From positions 1-10,848 of the forward strand of contig DSBX01000260.1 of NCBI GenBank assembly GCA_011049385.1: a DNA stretch of 10,848 nt, written 5' to 3'. Origin of the DNA: Caldifarciminota bacterium. Lineage in GTDB: Bacteria; Hydrothermota; Tepidihabitantia; Tepidihabitantales; Tepidihabitantaceae. Positions 1-6,111 of the stretch are shown here, in pieces (the first letter of the stretch is position 1; the number at the start of each line of letters is the position of its first letter). The position numbers and the translations under genes were made by a program. The notes beneath the pieces were generated by a model. That model searched no databases, was not told the origin of the DNA, and worked only from the letters and a program-made list of their open reading frames with translations.

Positions 1-857
1 AACTGGAACAGCGGTGCGTGCGGGCCGATTCGTCGCTGACCTCGATTGTCGGCAGTGCGGTGGACGGGGTCGTCACGCTCGATACCGAGCTCAGAGTGCT
101 GAGCTGGAGCCCGGCCGCCGAGGCCGCGACCGCGCTCCGGGCCGCGGATGCGGTCGGCCGCGGCCTGGCCGAGCTCTATCCCGATTTTGAGAAGGCCGGC
201 TTCCTCGCGCCGGTCCAGCGCACCCTGCGCGAGCAGAAGACCGGCCGCCACGAGGGGTTCTACCACGACGGCCGGGAGGAACACGCCGGCTGGTACTCGG
301 TGACGAGCTACCCGTTCGAAACCGGGGTGATGCTCATCGTCCGCAATCTCACCGAGCAGTACCGGGTCCGGCTCGACTGGCGCCGCTCCGAGGCACGCCT
401 GCGCGCCCTGCTCGCAAACCCGGGGCTCGTCGTCAGCCTCAAGGACCGCGAGTTCCGCTACCGGCTCGCCAACGCACCGGCACTGCGGACCCTCGGCCTC
501 GTGCCGGATGCCGCCTTCGAGACGAAGCGCGACTCGGACCTGCTCAAGAAGCCGATTGCCGAACTGCTGGCCGAGCACGACCGCAAGGCGCTCGCCGGCG
601 ACGGCCCGGTCGAGCTCGACCTCGCCCTGCCCGACGCGGTGAGCCCGGAGTCGGCCTGGTACCGGCTGGTCAAGACGCAGTTCCGGGACCTGGACGGCGA
701 CGTGATGGGCGTGCTCACCGTCGGCTGGGACGTTTCCCGTCAGGTCCACGCCTATCAAGAGCTGGCCCGGCGGCGGGCCTGGCTTGAAAAACTGCTGGCC
801 GAACACGGCCGGCTGGCCGACGAGGCGGCGGGTGAACTCAAGCGCTGGCAGGCCTGA
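1..857 (+). CDS. PAS-domain sensory protein, 3' part (5' end outside the window)
   Basis: The frame is open to the left edge (codons from base 3 read LEQRCVRADSS), so the GTG at 18 is probably internal and the gene starts upstream. Two PAS-like sensor domains are visible. The first covers roughly the first 115 residues (GVVTLDTELRVLSWSPAAE, then a WYSVTSYPF strand and a VRNLTEQ exit). The second covers about residues 125-250 (VVSLKDREFRYRLANAPAL, then WYRLVKTQF, GVLTVGWDVSRQ). PAS domains bind small ligands or cofactors and pass signals to an output domain. A short charged helix follows and the protein stops at TGA 855-857, with no histidine kinase, GGDEF or HTH domain after the PAS units. 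Any output domain must lie upstream, or the protein works as a stand-alone sensor. The LEQR residues at the edge look like an inter-PAS linker, suggesting more PAS repeats upstream. The 3' end overlaps the next gene by 26 bp. The ligand is unknown. Confidence 0.8.
   Translation, partial: LEQRCVRADSSLTSIVGSAVDGVVTLDTELRVLSWSPAAEAATALRAADAVGRGLAELYPDFEKAGFLAPVQRTLREQKTGRHEGFYHDGREEHAGWYSVTSYPFETGVMLIVRNLTEQYRVRLDWRRSEARLRALLANPGLVVSLKDREFRYRLANAPALRTLGLVPDAAFETKRDSDLLKKPIAELLAEHDRKALAGDGPVELDLALPDAVSPESAWYRLVKTQFRDLDGDVMGVLTVGWDVSRQVHAYQELARRRAWLEKLLAEHGRLADEAAGELKRWQA
822..825 (+). promoter_or_regulatory. Ribosome binding site deciding the start of the exported toroid protein
   Basis: GAGG lies 6 bases before a GTG at 832. 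Starting there places a short Arg-rich n-region directly before the hydrophobic signal-peptide core. The alternative TTG at 784 would add 16 residues and has no better Shine-Dalgarno match. Confidence 0.5.
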
Positions 858-3453
858 CCGGGCCCGGCTCGAGCGGCTCGGGGCGGCGCTGGTCCTGCTC
901 CTGCTCGCCCGGGTCGCGGTCGCGTCGCGCATCTGGACCCCGGCCGAGTTCGAGGCCGCGGCCTGCGAACGACGCCCTGCGCTCGCGGCCCGGCCCGACC
1001 TGCTCGACCCGTCGCCGCGACGCTACAACTACCTCGAACGCATCCGGCTGATGGCCGACTTCGTCGCCCGCTTCCAGGTGGACGATTCGACCTCGCCCGA
1101 CTTCGGCGGCATCCGCGAGGCCAAGCACCAGCCCCACATCATCGAGACCGACAATACCCAGGAGGCAATCTGGGTCTGGTCGCGCTGGTACGAGCTGACC
1201 GGCCGGGACGACTACCGCGAGAACATCCGCCGGGCCTGGCACTACGTGCACAACTTCCCGGCCTGGCGCGAGCACGAGGGCAACCCCCAGAACATCTGGT
1301 ACGCGGTCTGGAACTGCGGGCTCGGCTTCATGGCCGAATCCCGCTACCGGGCCGCCTACGGCGACACGACCTTCCGCGCCTACGCCGACTCCTGCCGGGG
1401 CTTCTTCCTCGAAAACCCGCTCTCGCCGGTCGGCTTCCGCGGTAACTTCGTCACCGGCCAGTCGTCGGGGATGGCCTACGCCCACGCGCTGGAAACCGGC
1501 GATGCGCCGCTCCGCGACTCGGCGCTCGCCCGCGGCGCCCGGGTCCGGGACTGGATCGAGGAAGACGCCGCGGCCCGGCTCGCGGTCGGCGACTGGGCGA
1601 TGTCCGGCGGCACCGCCTTCTGGGGCGTGGCCAACACCGTCGGCCGGGCGGACACCGCCGCCGGCCGGCGCTGGGTCGAGACCTACGCCGAAAGCCTGCC
1701 CGGCTTTCACCCCACCGGCTCCTGGAACTGCTCGCACAACATCTGGCTCGCCAACGCCTACCGGGCCGCGGCCGAGCGCGGCGGCGACATCCGCAACTGG
1801 CGCATGCACCAGTACCTGCTCGACACCCTGCTCACCCTCGACACCGACCGCGACGGCGGCATCCCGGCCACCTGGACCGACCCGCCCTCCCGGGACCAGA
1901 CCTGGGTCTCGACCTACCTTCACTTCATGGCGATGGACGTCTACACCACGCCGACCTTCGACCGCGACGCGGCCCAGCTCGAATTCGTCACCTTGGACCG
2001 GCTGTTGATTGCGCCCGACAGCGTCGAAGTCCGCCCCGCCCTCGCCAACGTCGGCCTCAAAGACCTCACCGGCGCGGTCACGACCGTCACCGGCCCGGGC
2101 TACCACGCCGAGCGCACGACGCCGCTTCCCTTCCTCGCCATTGACACGCTCGCCCTGCCCCGGCTCGCCCTGCCCGCCCCGGGCCGGTACGCGCTGGCGG
2201 CGGTCACCGCCGCGCCCGGCGACGAGAACCCGGCCAACGACACCGCCCGGGTCGAGTTCAAGGTCTACGGCATCCGCACCGTCTCGGGCACGCTCACCGA
2301 CTCGGCGACCTCGGCACCGATCCCGGCCCGGCTCTACGTCACCATCGCCGGCGACACGCTCGTCCGCGACTCGGGCCGGACCGACCCCGGCGGCAACTTC
2401 ACCCTGAGCATCATTGACACGACCATCGCGATAACCTGCCGGCCCGAAGCGCCCTGGTACCGCCGGACCTGGGAGTTCGCCATCACCGGCGACACCTCGG
2501 TGAGCCTCACCTCCCCGACCGCCCACCTCCTGCTCGTCAACAACGACCCGGCCGCGGGCTACCGGCACTACTACACCGACGCGCTCGACGCCATCGGCGT
2601 GACCTGGTGCGCCTGGTCCCGCCCGGACTCGGGCCCGCCGCCCTGGCACGTCGTCCCGGCCCTGCGCACGCCGACCGTCATCTACTACACCGGTGATGCG
2701 ACCACCGGCACCGTCCCGGCCCCGGACCGGGACAGCCTCGCGGCCCGGGGCGAAGACCGGCTCAACCTCCTGCTCACCGGCCAGGGCATCGCCGCCGAAC
2801 TGGCCGGCACCGCCTTCCTCGAAGACTTCTGCGGCGTGCGCTACGACTCGACGCGGGCGCCCGGGTTCTTCGTCTTCGGCGACCGGGCCGACTCGCTCGG
2901 CCGGCTCATCCACGCCTTCGCCGTCACCGGCGGCGACGGTGCCGGCAACCAACGCTCCCGCGACGCGCTCTCCCCTCTCCGCAACGGCGCGGCGACGATG
3001 CTCGTCCACGACACCCTGGCCGGTATCGGCGCCGGCATCCGCCGCACCGACGCCGCGACCGGCAGTCGCATCATCACCCTCGGCTTCGGCTTCGAGGCCG
3101 CGAACCGGCCCAGCTCCCGGCCCGACTTCCTCGACCGCCCCGCGCTGATGGAACGGATGCTCTCCTGGTTCCGGGTTCCGACCGGCGTTGCCGAGCCGAA
3201 GCCGGCCCGGCCGCCGCTTGCCGCCCTGCGCGCCCGGCCCAACCCGTTCTGTGCCGTCGTCCGATTCGAAGCCGCGCAGATGCCAGGCGAGCGGCTCATC
3301 ATCCGTGACGTCACCGGTCGGCCGGTCGCCCGACTGCGTCTCGGCGACGATTCGACGGTCGCCTGGGACGCCCGCGACCTGCCCGCCGGCGTCTACTTCA
3401 TAACGCCGGAGCGGGGCCGCGCGGCCCCGCTCCGTGTCGTCCGCCTGCGCTGA
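832..3453 (+). CDS. Exported multidomain protein: helical toroid, Ig-like, ThuA/GATase1-like and type IX-like sorting domains
   Basis: This is a predicted secreted or surface protein of 873 residues; I do not recognise a named family for the whole. Seen: a signal peptide in residues 1-32 (Arg-rich start, then LVLLLLARVAVAS). Residues about 64-380 are rich in aromatic residues and repeated helices (NTQEAIWVWSRWYELTGRDD, WNCGLGFMAESRY, TDRDGGIPATW), resembling an alpha/alpha-toroid such as those of glycosidases or cyclases. An Ig/CARDB-like segment follows at about 386-475, with PGDENPANDTARVEF. A carboxypeptidase-regulatory-like beta domain lies at about 483-562 (VSGTLTDSATSAPIPARLYV). A ThuA/GATase1-like domain lies at about 565-781 (LLVNND, LLLTGQGIA, GFGFEAANRPSSR). 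The end, about 797-873, is a type IX-like sorting domain (NPFCAVVRFEA, DLPAGVYFI, final VVRLR). No catalytic residues can be assigned. The start overlaps the PAS gene, so translational coupling is likely. The substrate is unknown; polysaccharide or glycoprotein processing is only a guess. Confidence 0.75.
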   Translation: MNSSAGRPDRARLERLGAALVLLLLARVAVASRIWTPAEFEAAACERRPALAARPDLLDPSPRRYNYLERIRLMADFVARFQVDDSTSPDFGGIREAKHQPHIIETDNTQEAIWVWSRWYELTGRDDYRENIRRAWHYVHNFPAWREHEGNPQNIWYAVWNCGLGFMAESRYRAAYGDTTFRAYADSCRGFFLENPLSPVGFRGNFVTGQSSGMAYAHALETGDAPLRDSALARGARVRDWIEEDAAARLAVGDWAMSGGTAFWGVANTVGRADTAAGRRWVETYAESLPGFHPTGSWNCSHNIWLANAYRAAAERGGDIRNWRMHQYLLDTLLTLDTDRDGGIPATWTDPPSRDQTWVSTYLHFMAMDVYTTPTFDRDAAQLEFVTLDRLLIAPDSVEVRPALANVGLKDLTGAVTTVTGPGYHAERTTPLPFLAIDTLALPRLALPAPGRYALAAVTAAPGDENPANDTARVEFKVYGIRTVSGTLTDSATSAPIPARLYVTIAGDTLVRDSGRTDPGGNFTLSIIDTTIAITCRPEAPWYRRTWEFAITGDTSVSLTSPTAHLLLVNNDPAAGYRHYYTDALDAIGVTWCAWSRPDSGPPPWHVVPALRTPTVIYYTGDATTGTVPAPDRDSLAARGEDRLNLLLTGQGIAAELAGTAFLEDFCGVRYDSTRAPGFFVFGDRADSLGRLIHAFAVTGGDGAGNQRSRDALSPLRNGAATMLVHDTLAGIGAGIRRTDAATGSRIITLGFGFEAANRPSSRPDFLDRPALMERMLSWFRVPTGVAEPKPARPPLAALRARPNPFCAVVRFEAAQMPGERLIIRDVTGRPVARLRLGDDSTVAWDARDLPAGVYFITPERGRAAPLRVVRLR
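3407..3434. repeat. Perfect 28-bp GC-rich palindrome in the last codons of the exported-protein gene
   Basis: Bases 3407-3420 are the exact reverse complement of 3421-3434 (14 bp per arm, centre 3420/3421). In RNA this gives a stem of about 12 bp with a GCGC loop. It encodes residues PERGRAAPLR near the C-terminus, 16 bp before the TGA. It also lies 22 bp past the stop of the opposing HD gene. Neither side has a T tract, so it is not a classical intrinsic terminator. A shared mRNA 3' end or stability hairpin for both convergent transcripts is the likeliest role. Confidence 0.6.
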
Positions 3454-3456
3454 CGC

Positions 3457-4116
3457 TCAGACCATCCGGCTGCCGTTGATCTCGAGCGCGTAACGGCAGT
3501 GCAGGTAATCGGCCGCCCGCCGCGATATCACCATCCGCGACATGAAGATCTCAAAATACTCCATCACCGGCGCGATGCTCGTATCAACCCGAAGCTGGAG
3601 AGTGATGGTCCGCTTCTCCTTGTCCACCACCAGCTTCGAGTTGCGCACCGCGTAGTTGACCCGGTCGTGGATGTCGAACTTGATGAACGCCGGGTTGCGG
3701 ACCCGCGAGCGGTGCACGTCGGCCTTGTCGGCCAGGATGAGCGCGGCCGACACTTCCGAAACCGGGTTGCCGCCCTCCTCGTGATGGTTGCCGACCGCGC
3801 CCAGCATCCGGGCCAGCTCGTCGTGGCCCATACCCAACCGGGCCAGGATGTCACGGGCGAGCAGGGCGCCGGTCCACTCGTGCCGCCTGCGGTTGACCGC
3901 GTTGCCGATGTCGTGAAGGTAGCCGGCAATCGCGGCCAGCTCCGCGGTGCGTTCATCGCAATCGAGGTCCCGGAGCAACTGGCGGGCGTTCTTGGCGACG
4001 AGCCGGCAGTGCCGCTCGCCGTGCTCGGTGTAGCCGAGCATTTCGAGCTGGCGGTCGGACTCGTGGATGAGCACGCGGACCTCCGGGTCGCGGGTGACCT
4101 CCTTGAGACTGAGCAT
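3457..4116 (-). CDS. HD-domain phosphohydrolase
   Basis: This 219-residue cytosolic protein belongs to the HD superfamily of metal-dependent phosphohydrolases. Candidate metal ligands are visible in order: H32/H36 (EHGERH), the H68-D69 doublet in YLHDIGN, H79, H111/H112 in GNHHEEGG and D130 in ILADKADVHRSR. The C-terminal half (FDIHDRVNYAVRNSKLVV, then MEYFEIFMSRM) matches a conserved subgroup of bacterial HD proteins I recall from Clostridia and Thermotogae whose substrate is not established. Similarity to nucleotide phosphatases makes a nucleotide or signalling nucleotide plausible. The ATG at 4116 lies 11 bp past the stop of the 161-residue gene, so it is probably the last gene of the tdh operon. 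No strong Shine-Dalgarno is seen, which suggests translational coupling. Its stop is 3 bp from that of the convergent exported-protein gene. Confidence 0.88.
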   Translation of the reverse strand: MLSLKEVTRDPEVRVLIHESDRQLEMLGYTEHGERHCRLVAKNARQLLRDLDCDERTAELAAIAGYLHDIGNAVNRRRHEWTGALLARDILARLGMGHDELARMLGAVGNHHEEGGNPVSEVSAALILADKADVHRSRVRNPAFIKFDIHDRVNYAVRNSKLVVDKEKRTITLQLRVDTSIAPVMEYFEIFMSRMVISRRAADYLHCRYALEINGSRMV

Positions 4117-4127
4117 CGGCGGCCCGG

Positions 4128-4613
4128 CTACTGCCGTCCCCCGGTGTCGGTCAGACTGCCGTCCTTGAGCGCGGTCTTCAGGTACTGCTCGTACTCATCG
4201 AGAAGCTTGTCGTCGCCGACCATGTGGTTCTTCCAGCGGATCGAGACCTCGTTCGAGCCGAAGGTCTTGTCGAGGAAGATCTGGATCTTCGGCCCGGAGT
4301 TGTAGTTCTTGTCGAGCAGGATGATGCCGCTGGAGTTGGGATTGTCGCCGCAGACCTCGTAGTGCTCGCAGGCCTTCTCGACATCGTAGTCCCACAGCTC
4401 CGGCCCCTTGACGACCCGCTTGTAGAGCAGAAACTCCAGCAGGTTATTGGCGACCCCGAGCATGATCAGGTAGTCTTCCATCGGCGCCGAACCGGCCATG
4501 TGATTGATGAGCGGCAGGTGCAGGCAGGTACCGAACTCGCCCCGACCCTCGCCGTAGAACACCCGTTCCGGGTTGATGAAGTTGACCAGGTCCTTCCGAC
4601 CGTAGTAGAGCAC
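4128..4613 (-). CDS. Uncharacterised 161-residue protein in the threonine dehydrogenase operon
   Basis: I do not recognise this family. The product is 161 residues, soluble-looking, with no signal peptide or clear membrane span. Visible features are a Tyr/Gly-rich N-terminus (LYYGRKDLVNFINPERVFYG), a hydrophobic helix near residues 46-64 (EDYLIMLGVANNLLEFLLY), three cysteines (C30, C82, C88) and an acidic/basic C-terminal helix (DDKLLDEYEQYLKTALKD). It starts with GTG at 4613, only 10 bp after the dehydrogenase stop, and ends 11 bp before the HD gene, so it is very likely the middle gene of a three-gene operon. It reads as real because it alone fills the gap between two recognisable genes, shares their strand and has a well-mixed composition, unlike the Arg/Pro/Ser-rich shadow frames here. 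A role linked to the dehydrogenase is inferred only from position. Confidence 0.75.
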   Translation of the reverse strand: MLYYGRKDLVNFINPERVFYGEGRGEFGTCLHLPLINHMAGSAPMEDYLIMLGVANNLLEFLLYKRVVKGPELWDYDVEKACEHYEVCGDNPNSSGIILLDKNYNSGPKIQIFLDKTFGSNEVSIRWKNHMVGDDKLLDEYEQYLKTALKDGSLTDTGGRQ

Positions 4614-4623
4614 GACGCCCCGC

Positions 4624-5604
4624 TCAGATCCTGCCGGCCGCGTGCTTGCGCTTCAGGTTCTCGAGCATGTCCTGCGTCATCCGGTCGAGGTCGTAGTCCG
4701 GACTCCAGCCCCACTCCTCGCGCGCCGCGGTGTCGTCCACCGACATCGGCCAGGAGTCGGCAATCTGCTGGCGGAAGTCCGGCTCGTAACTGCACTCGAA
4801 CCCGGGCATGTACCTGGCGATGCTCGCCGCCAGCTCGCCGGCCGAGAAGCTCATCGAGCCGACGTTGAAGTCGGAATGGTGCTTGAGCTTCGAGACGTCA
4901 CACATCATCAGGTCAATCGTCGCCTTGATGCAGTCGGGCATATACATCATCGGCAGGCGGGTGTCCTCGCGGACGAAGCAGGTGTAACGGTTCTGCCGCA
5001 CCGCCTCGTAGTAGATGGCGACCGCGAAGTCGGTCGTGCCGCCGCCGGGCGCAGTCTCGTGGCTGATGATACCGGGATAGCGCAGCCCCCGGACGTCGAG
5101 CCCGTACTTGTAGAAGTAGTAGTCGCCCAGCAGTTCGCCCGCGACCTTCGACACCCCGTACATCGTCTTGGGCTTGAGAATCGTGTCGTTGGGCGTATTG
5201 TCGCGCGGGGTCTCGGGCCCGAACACCGCTATCGAACTCGGCACGAGCACCTGCGCCATCTCGTGCTCGCGGGCGCACTCAAGGACGGTCAGGAGGCCGT
5301 TGACGTTGACGTCCCAGGCCAGCATCGGCTTCTGCTCGCCGACCGCGGAGAGGATGGCGGCCATGTGAACGATGGTGTCAATGTCGTGCTTGCGGACGAC
5401 CTCTTCGAGCGTCTCGCGCTTGCTGACGTCAATGAAGTAGAACGGGCCGGAGTTCTTGAGCTCATCGCTCGGCGCGGTCTTGCGGCCGGTGGCGACGACG
5501 TTGTCGGCGCCAAACCGCCTGCGCAGGGCGAGCGTCAGTTCCGAACCGATCTGGCCGACCGCGCCGGTGACGAGGACCTTCTTGATCTCGCGCTTACTGG
5601 TCAT
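4624..5604 (-). CDS. tdh: L-threonine 3-dehydrogenase, short-chain (epimerase-like) type
   Basis: This enzyme oxidises L-threonine at C3 with NAD+, giving 2-amino-3-oxobutyrate, which is cleaved to glycine and acetyl-CoA or decays to aminoacetone. The 326-residue protein is a full-length NAD-dependent epimerase/SDR-fold enzyme. Seen: the Rossmann loop TGAVGQIG (residues 13-20), D59 ending the third strand (FYFIDV), PSS at 122-124, and catalytic Y149 and K153 (MYGVSKVAGE). The signature segments of the SDR-type threonine dehydrogenases are also present: GLRYPGIISHETAPGGGTTD (173-192), DTRLPMMYMPD (214-224) and DFRQQIADSWP (276-286). This separates it from UDP-sugar epimerases and from the unrelated zinc-containing Tdh of E. 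coli. It starts at ATG 5604 with AAAGGAG ten bases upstream, and leads an operon with the 161-residue and HD genes. No partner kbl (2-amino-3-ketobutyrate CoA ligase) is in the window. Confidence 0.93.
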   Translation of the reverse strand: MTSKREIKKVLVTGAVGQIGSELTLALRRRFGADNVVATGRKTAPSDELKNSGPFYFIDVSKRETLEEVVRKHDIDTIVHMAAILSAVGEQKPMLAWDVNVNGLLTVLECAREHEMAQVLVPSSIAVFGPETPRDNTPNDTILKPKTMYGVSKVAGELLGDYYFYKYGLDVRGLRYPGIISHETAPGGGTTDFAVAIYYEAVRQNRYTCFVREDTRLPMMYMPDCIKATIDLMMCDVSKLKHHSDFNVGSMSFSAGELAASIARYMPGFECSYEPDFRQQIADSWPMSVDDTAAREEWGWSPDYDLDRMTQDMLENLKRKHAAGRI

Positions 5605-5614
5605 GGGTGAATTG

Positions 5615-5621
5615 CTCCTTT
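5615..5621 (-). promoter_or_regulatory. Shine-Dalgarno of the threonine dehydrogenase gene
   Basis: AAAGGAG on the minus strand lies 10 bases before the ATG at 5604-5602. It is one of the two best ribosome binding sites in the window and fixes the dehydrogenase start. Confidence 0.75.
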
Positions 5622-5626
5622 AGCAC

Positions 5627-5655
5627 AGTATACCTCGAACGGTTTGCGACCTCAA
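5627..5655 (-). promoter_or_regulatory. Proximal sigma70-like promoter of the tdh operon
   Basis: On the minus strand, TTGAGG (5655-5650) is followed 17 bases later by TATACT (5632-5627). Transcription would begin near 5620, at the Shine-Dalgarno itself, giving an unusually short leader of about 16 bases. These hexamers stand out in a genome this GC-rich. Confidence 0.55.
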
Positions 5656-5682
5656 CTATACACCGGTCGCGCCGGACGTCAA
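5655..5682 (-). promoter_or_regulatory. Distal sigma70-like promoter of the tdh operon
   Basis: On the minus strand, TTGACG (5682-5677) and TATAGT (5660-5655) are separated by 16 bases. The predicted start near 5648 gives a leader of about 44 bases with the complete ribosome binding site. The last base of its -10 is also the first base of the proximal promoter's -35, so the two cannot be occupied at once. Confidence 0.6.
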
Positions 5683-5699
5683 AGGGAAACGCTTCGGTC

Positions 5700-5727
5700 T
5701 GGACAACGGCTCGGGCAAGGCTATACT
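5700..5727 (+). promoter_or_regulatory. Sigma70-like promoter of the tRNA cluster
   Basis: TGGACA (5700-5705) and TATACT (5722-5727) are 16 bases apart, with predicted initiation near 5734, about 13 bases before tRNA-His. It is divergent from the tdh promoters, so both promoter regions share the AT-richer 140-bp gap between 5605 and 5746. Confidence 0.65.
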
Positions 5728-5746
5728 CAATTCTGCGGTTCGAAAT

Positions 5747-5821
5747 GGTGAGTGTAGCTCAATTGGTTAGAGCACCTGACTGTGGCTCAGGATGTTGGGG
5801 GTTCAAGTCCCCTCACTCACC
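5747..5821 (+). tRNA. tRNA-His (anticodon GTG)
   Basis: This is a complete cloverleaf. The acceptor stem is 5748-5754 with 5814-5820, the D stem GCTC/GAGC is 5757-5760 with 5770-5773, and the anticodon stem is CCTGA/TCAGG with loop CTGTGGC (anticodon GTG at 5782-5784). The T arm is GGGGG/CCCCT with loop TTCAAGT. The base before the acceptor stem (G5747) faces C5821, the G-1:C73 pair characteristic of histidine tRNAs and recognised by histidyl-tRNA synthetase. CCA is not encoded (the bases after C73 are CTT), so it must be added after transcription. Confidence 0.97.
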
Positions 5822-5898
5822 CTTGGACGCGGAACGGATGCCGCGAACGTCGGGCTTCGCGCACTACACCGGCCTTCTGTTCCGTCTTCTCCGGTCAG

Positions 5899-5972
5899 GC
5901 GCCCGTAGCTCAACCGGACAGAGCGCCGGGCTTCGAACCCGTAGGTTGCGCGTTCGAGTCGCGCCGGGCGCA
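5899..5972 (+). tRNA. tRNA-Arg (anticodon TCG)
   Basis: Acceptor GCGCCCG/CGGGCGC (5899-5905 with 5965-5971), D stem GCTC/GAGC, anticodon loop CTTCGAA with TCG at 5933-5935, five-base variable region, T arm GCGCG/CGCGC with loop TTCGAGT, and discriminator A5972. CCA is not encoded. The first anticodon-stem pair (27:43, C5926 with T5942) is a mismatch. The anticodon reads CGA and possibly other CGN codons by wobble; most bacteria instead use an A34 (inosine) tRNA for this box. Confidence 0.95.
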
Positions 5973-6011
5973 TCTGGCAGGACAACTTGATGACCGAGCA
6001 TCAGAAGCTTT

Positions 6012-6085
6012 GCCCCGCTAGCTCAACTAGGCAGAGCAACGGATTCTTAATCCGTGGGTTGCAGGTTCGATCCCTGCGCGGGGTA
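6012..6085 (+). tRNA. tRNA-Lys (anticodon CTT)
   Basis: The acceptor stem is 6012-6018 with 6078-6084, including a G1:U72 wobble at its end. The D stem is GCTC/GAGC, the anticodon stem ACGGA/TCCGT with loop TTCTTAA (CTT at 6046-6048), and the T arm GCAGG/CCTGC with loop TTCGATC. The discriminator is A6085 and CCA is not encoded. It reads AAG, the preferred lysine codon of this GC-rich genome. It ends 26 bases before the ATG of the membrane protein gene. Confidence 0.96.
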
Positions 6086-6095
6086 CTTTGATTCC

Positions 6096-6109
6096 GCACC
6101 AGGAGGTGC
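6096..6109 (+). promoter_or_regulatory. Shine-Dalgarno within a small hairpin before the membrane protein gene
   Basis: AGGAGG (6101-6106) is 5 bases before ATG 6112, a near-perfect ribosome binding site that fixes this start over the upstream in-frame ATT at 6088. GCACC (6096-6100) pairs exactly with GGTGC (6105-6109), placing AGGA in the loop and the last GG in the stem. The 5-bp stem may only modestly limit ribosome access. Confidence 0.6.
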
Positions 6110-6111
6110 CC

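Noticed and set aside
784..831. An upstream TTG at 784 as the start of the exported toroid protein.
   Set aside because: The extra 16 residues would precede an already complete signal peptide, and the GTG at 832 has GAGG at good spacing.
858..867. The 10-bp palindrome CCGGGCCCGG just after the PAS gene stop.
   Set aside because: It has no room for a loop without losing most pairs, and the motif is common in high-GC DNA.
838..3009. A 723-codon open frame antisense to the exported toroid protein.
   Set aside because: The translation is a monotonous Gly/Arg/Val/Glu/Ala-rich string with no domain, as expected opposite a very GC-rich gene. The + strand frame has a signal peptide and recognisable domains.
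5822..5898. The 77-bp spacer between tRNA-His and tRNA-Arg, with a bulged 8-bp complementarity between 5826-5835 and 5879-5886, examined as a possible small RNA or terminator.
   Set aside because: The arms are 43 bases apart, there is no T tract and no independent promoter; it is more likely just transcribed spacer.
5803..5985. A minus-strand frame (ARLERATYGFEARRSVRLSYG) opposite tRNA-Arg.
   Set aside because: It is a well-known false protein from antisense tRNA translation, with no ribosome binding site or family.
5607..5990. An open frame on the + strand through tRNA-His and tRNA-Arg, with translations such as RSSTGQSAGLRTRR.
   Set aside because: This is the familiar spurious peptide produced by translating tRNA genes; both tRNA cloverleaves are complete.
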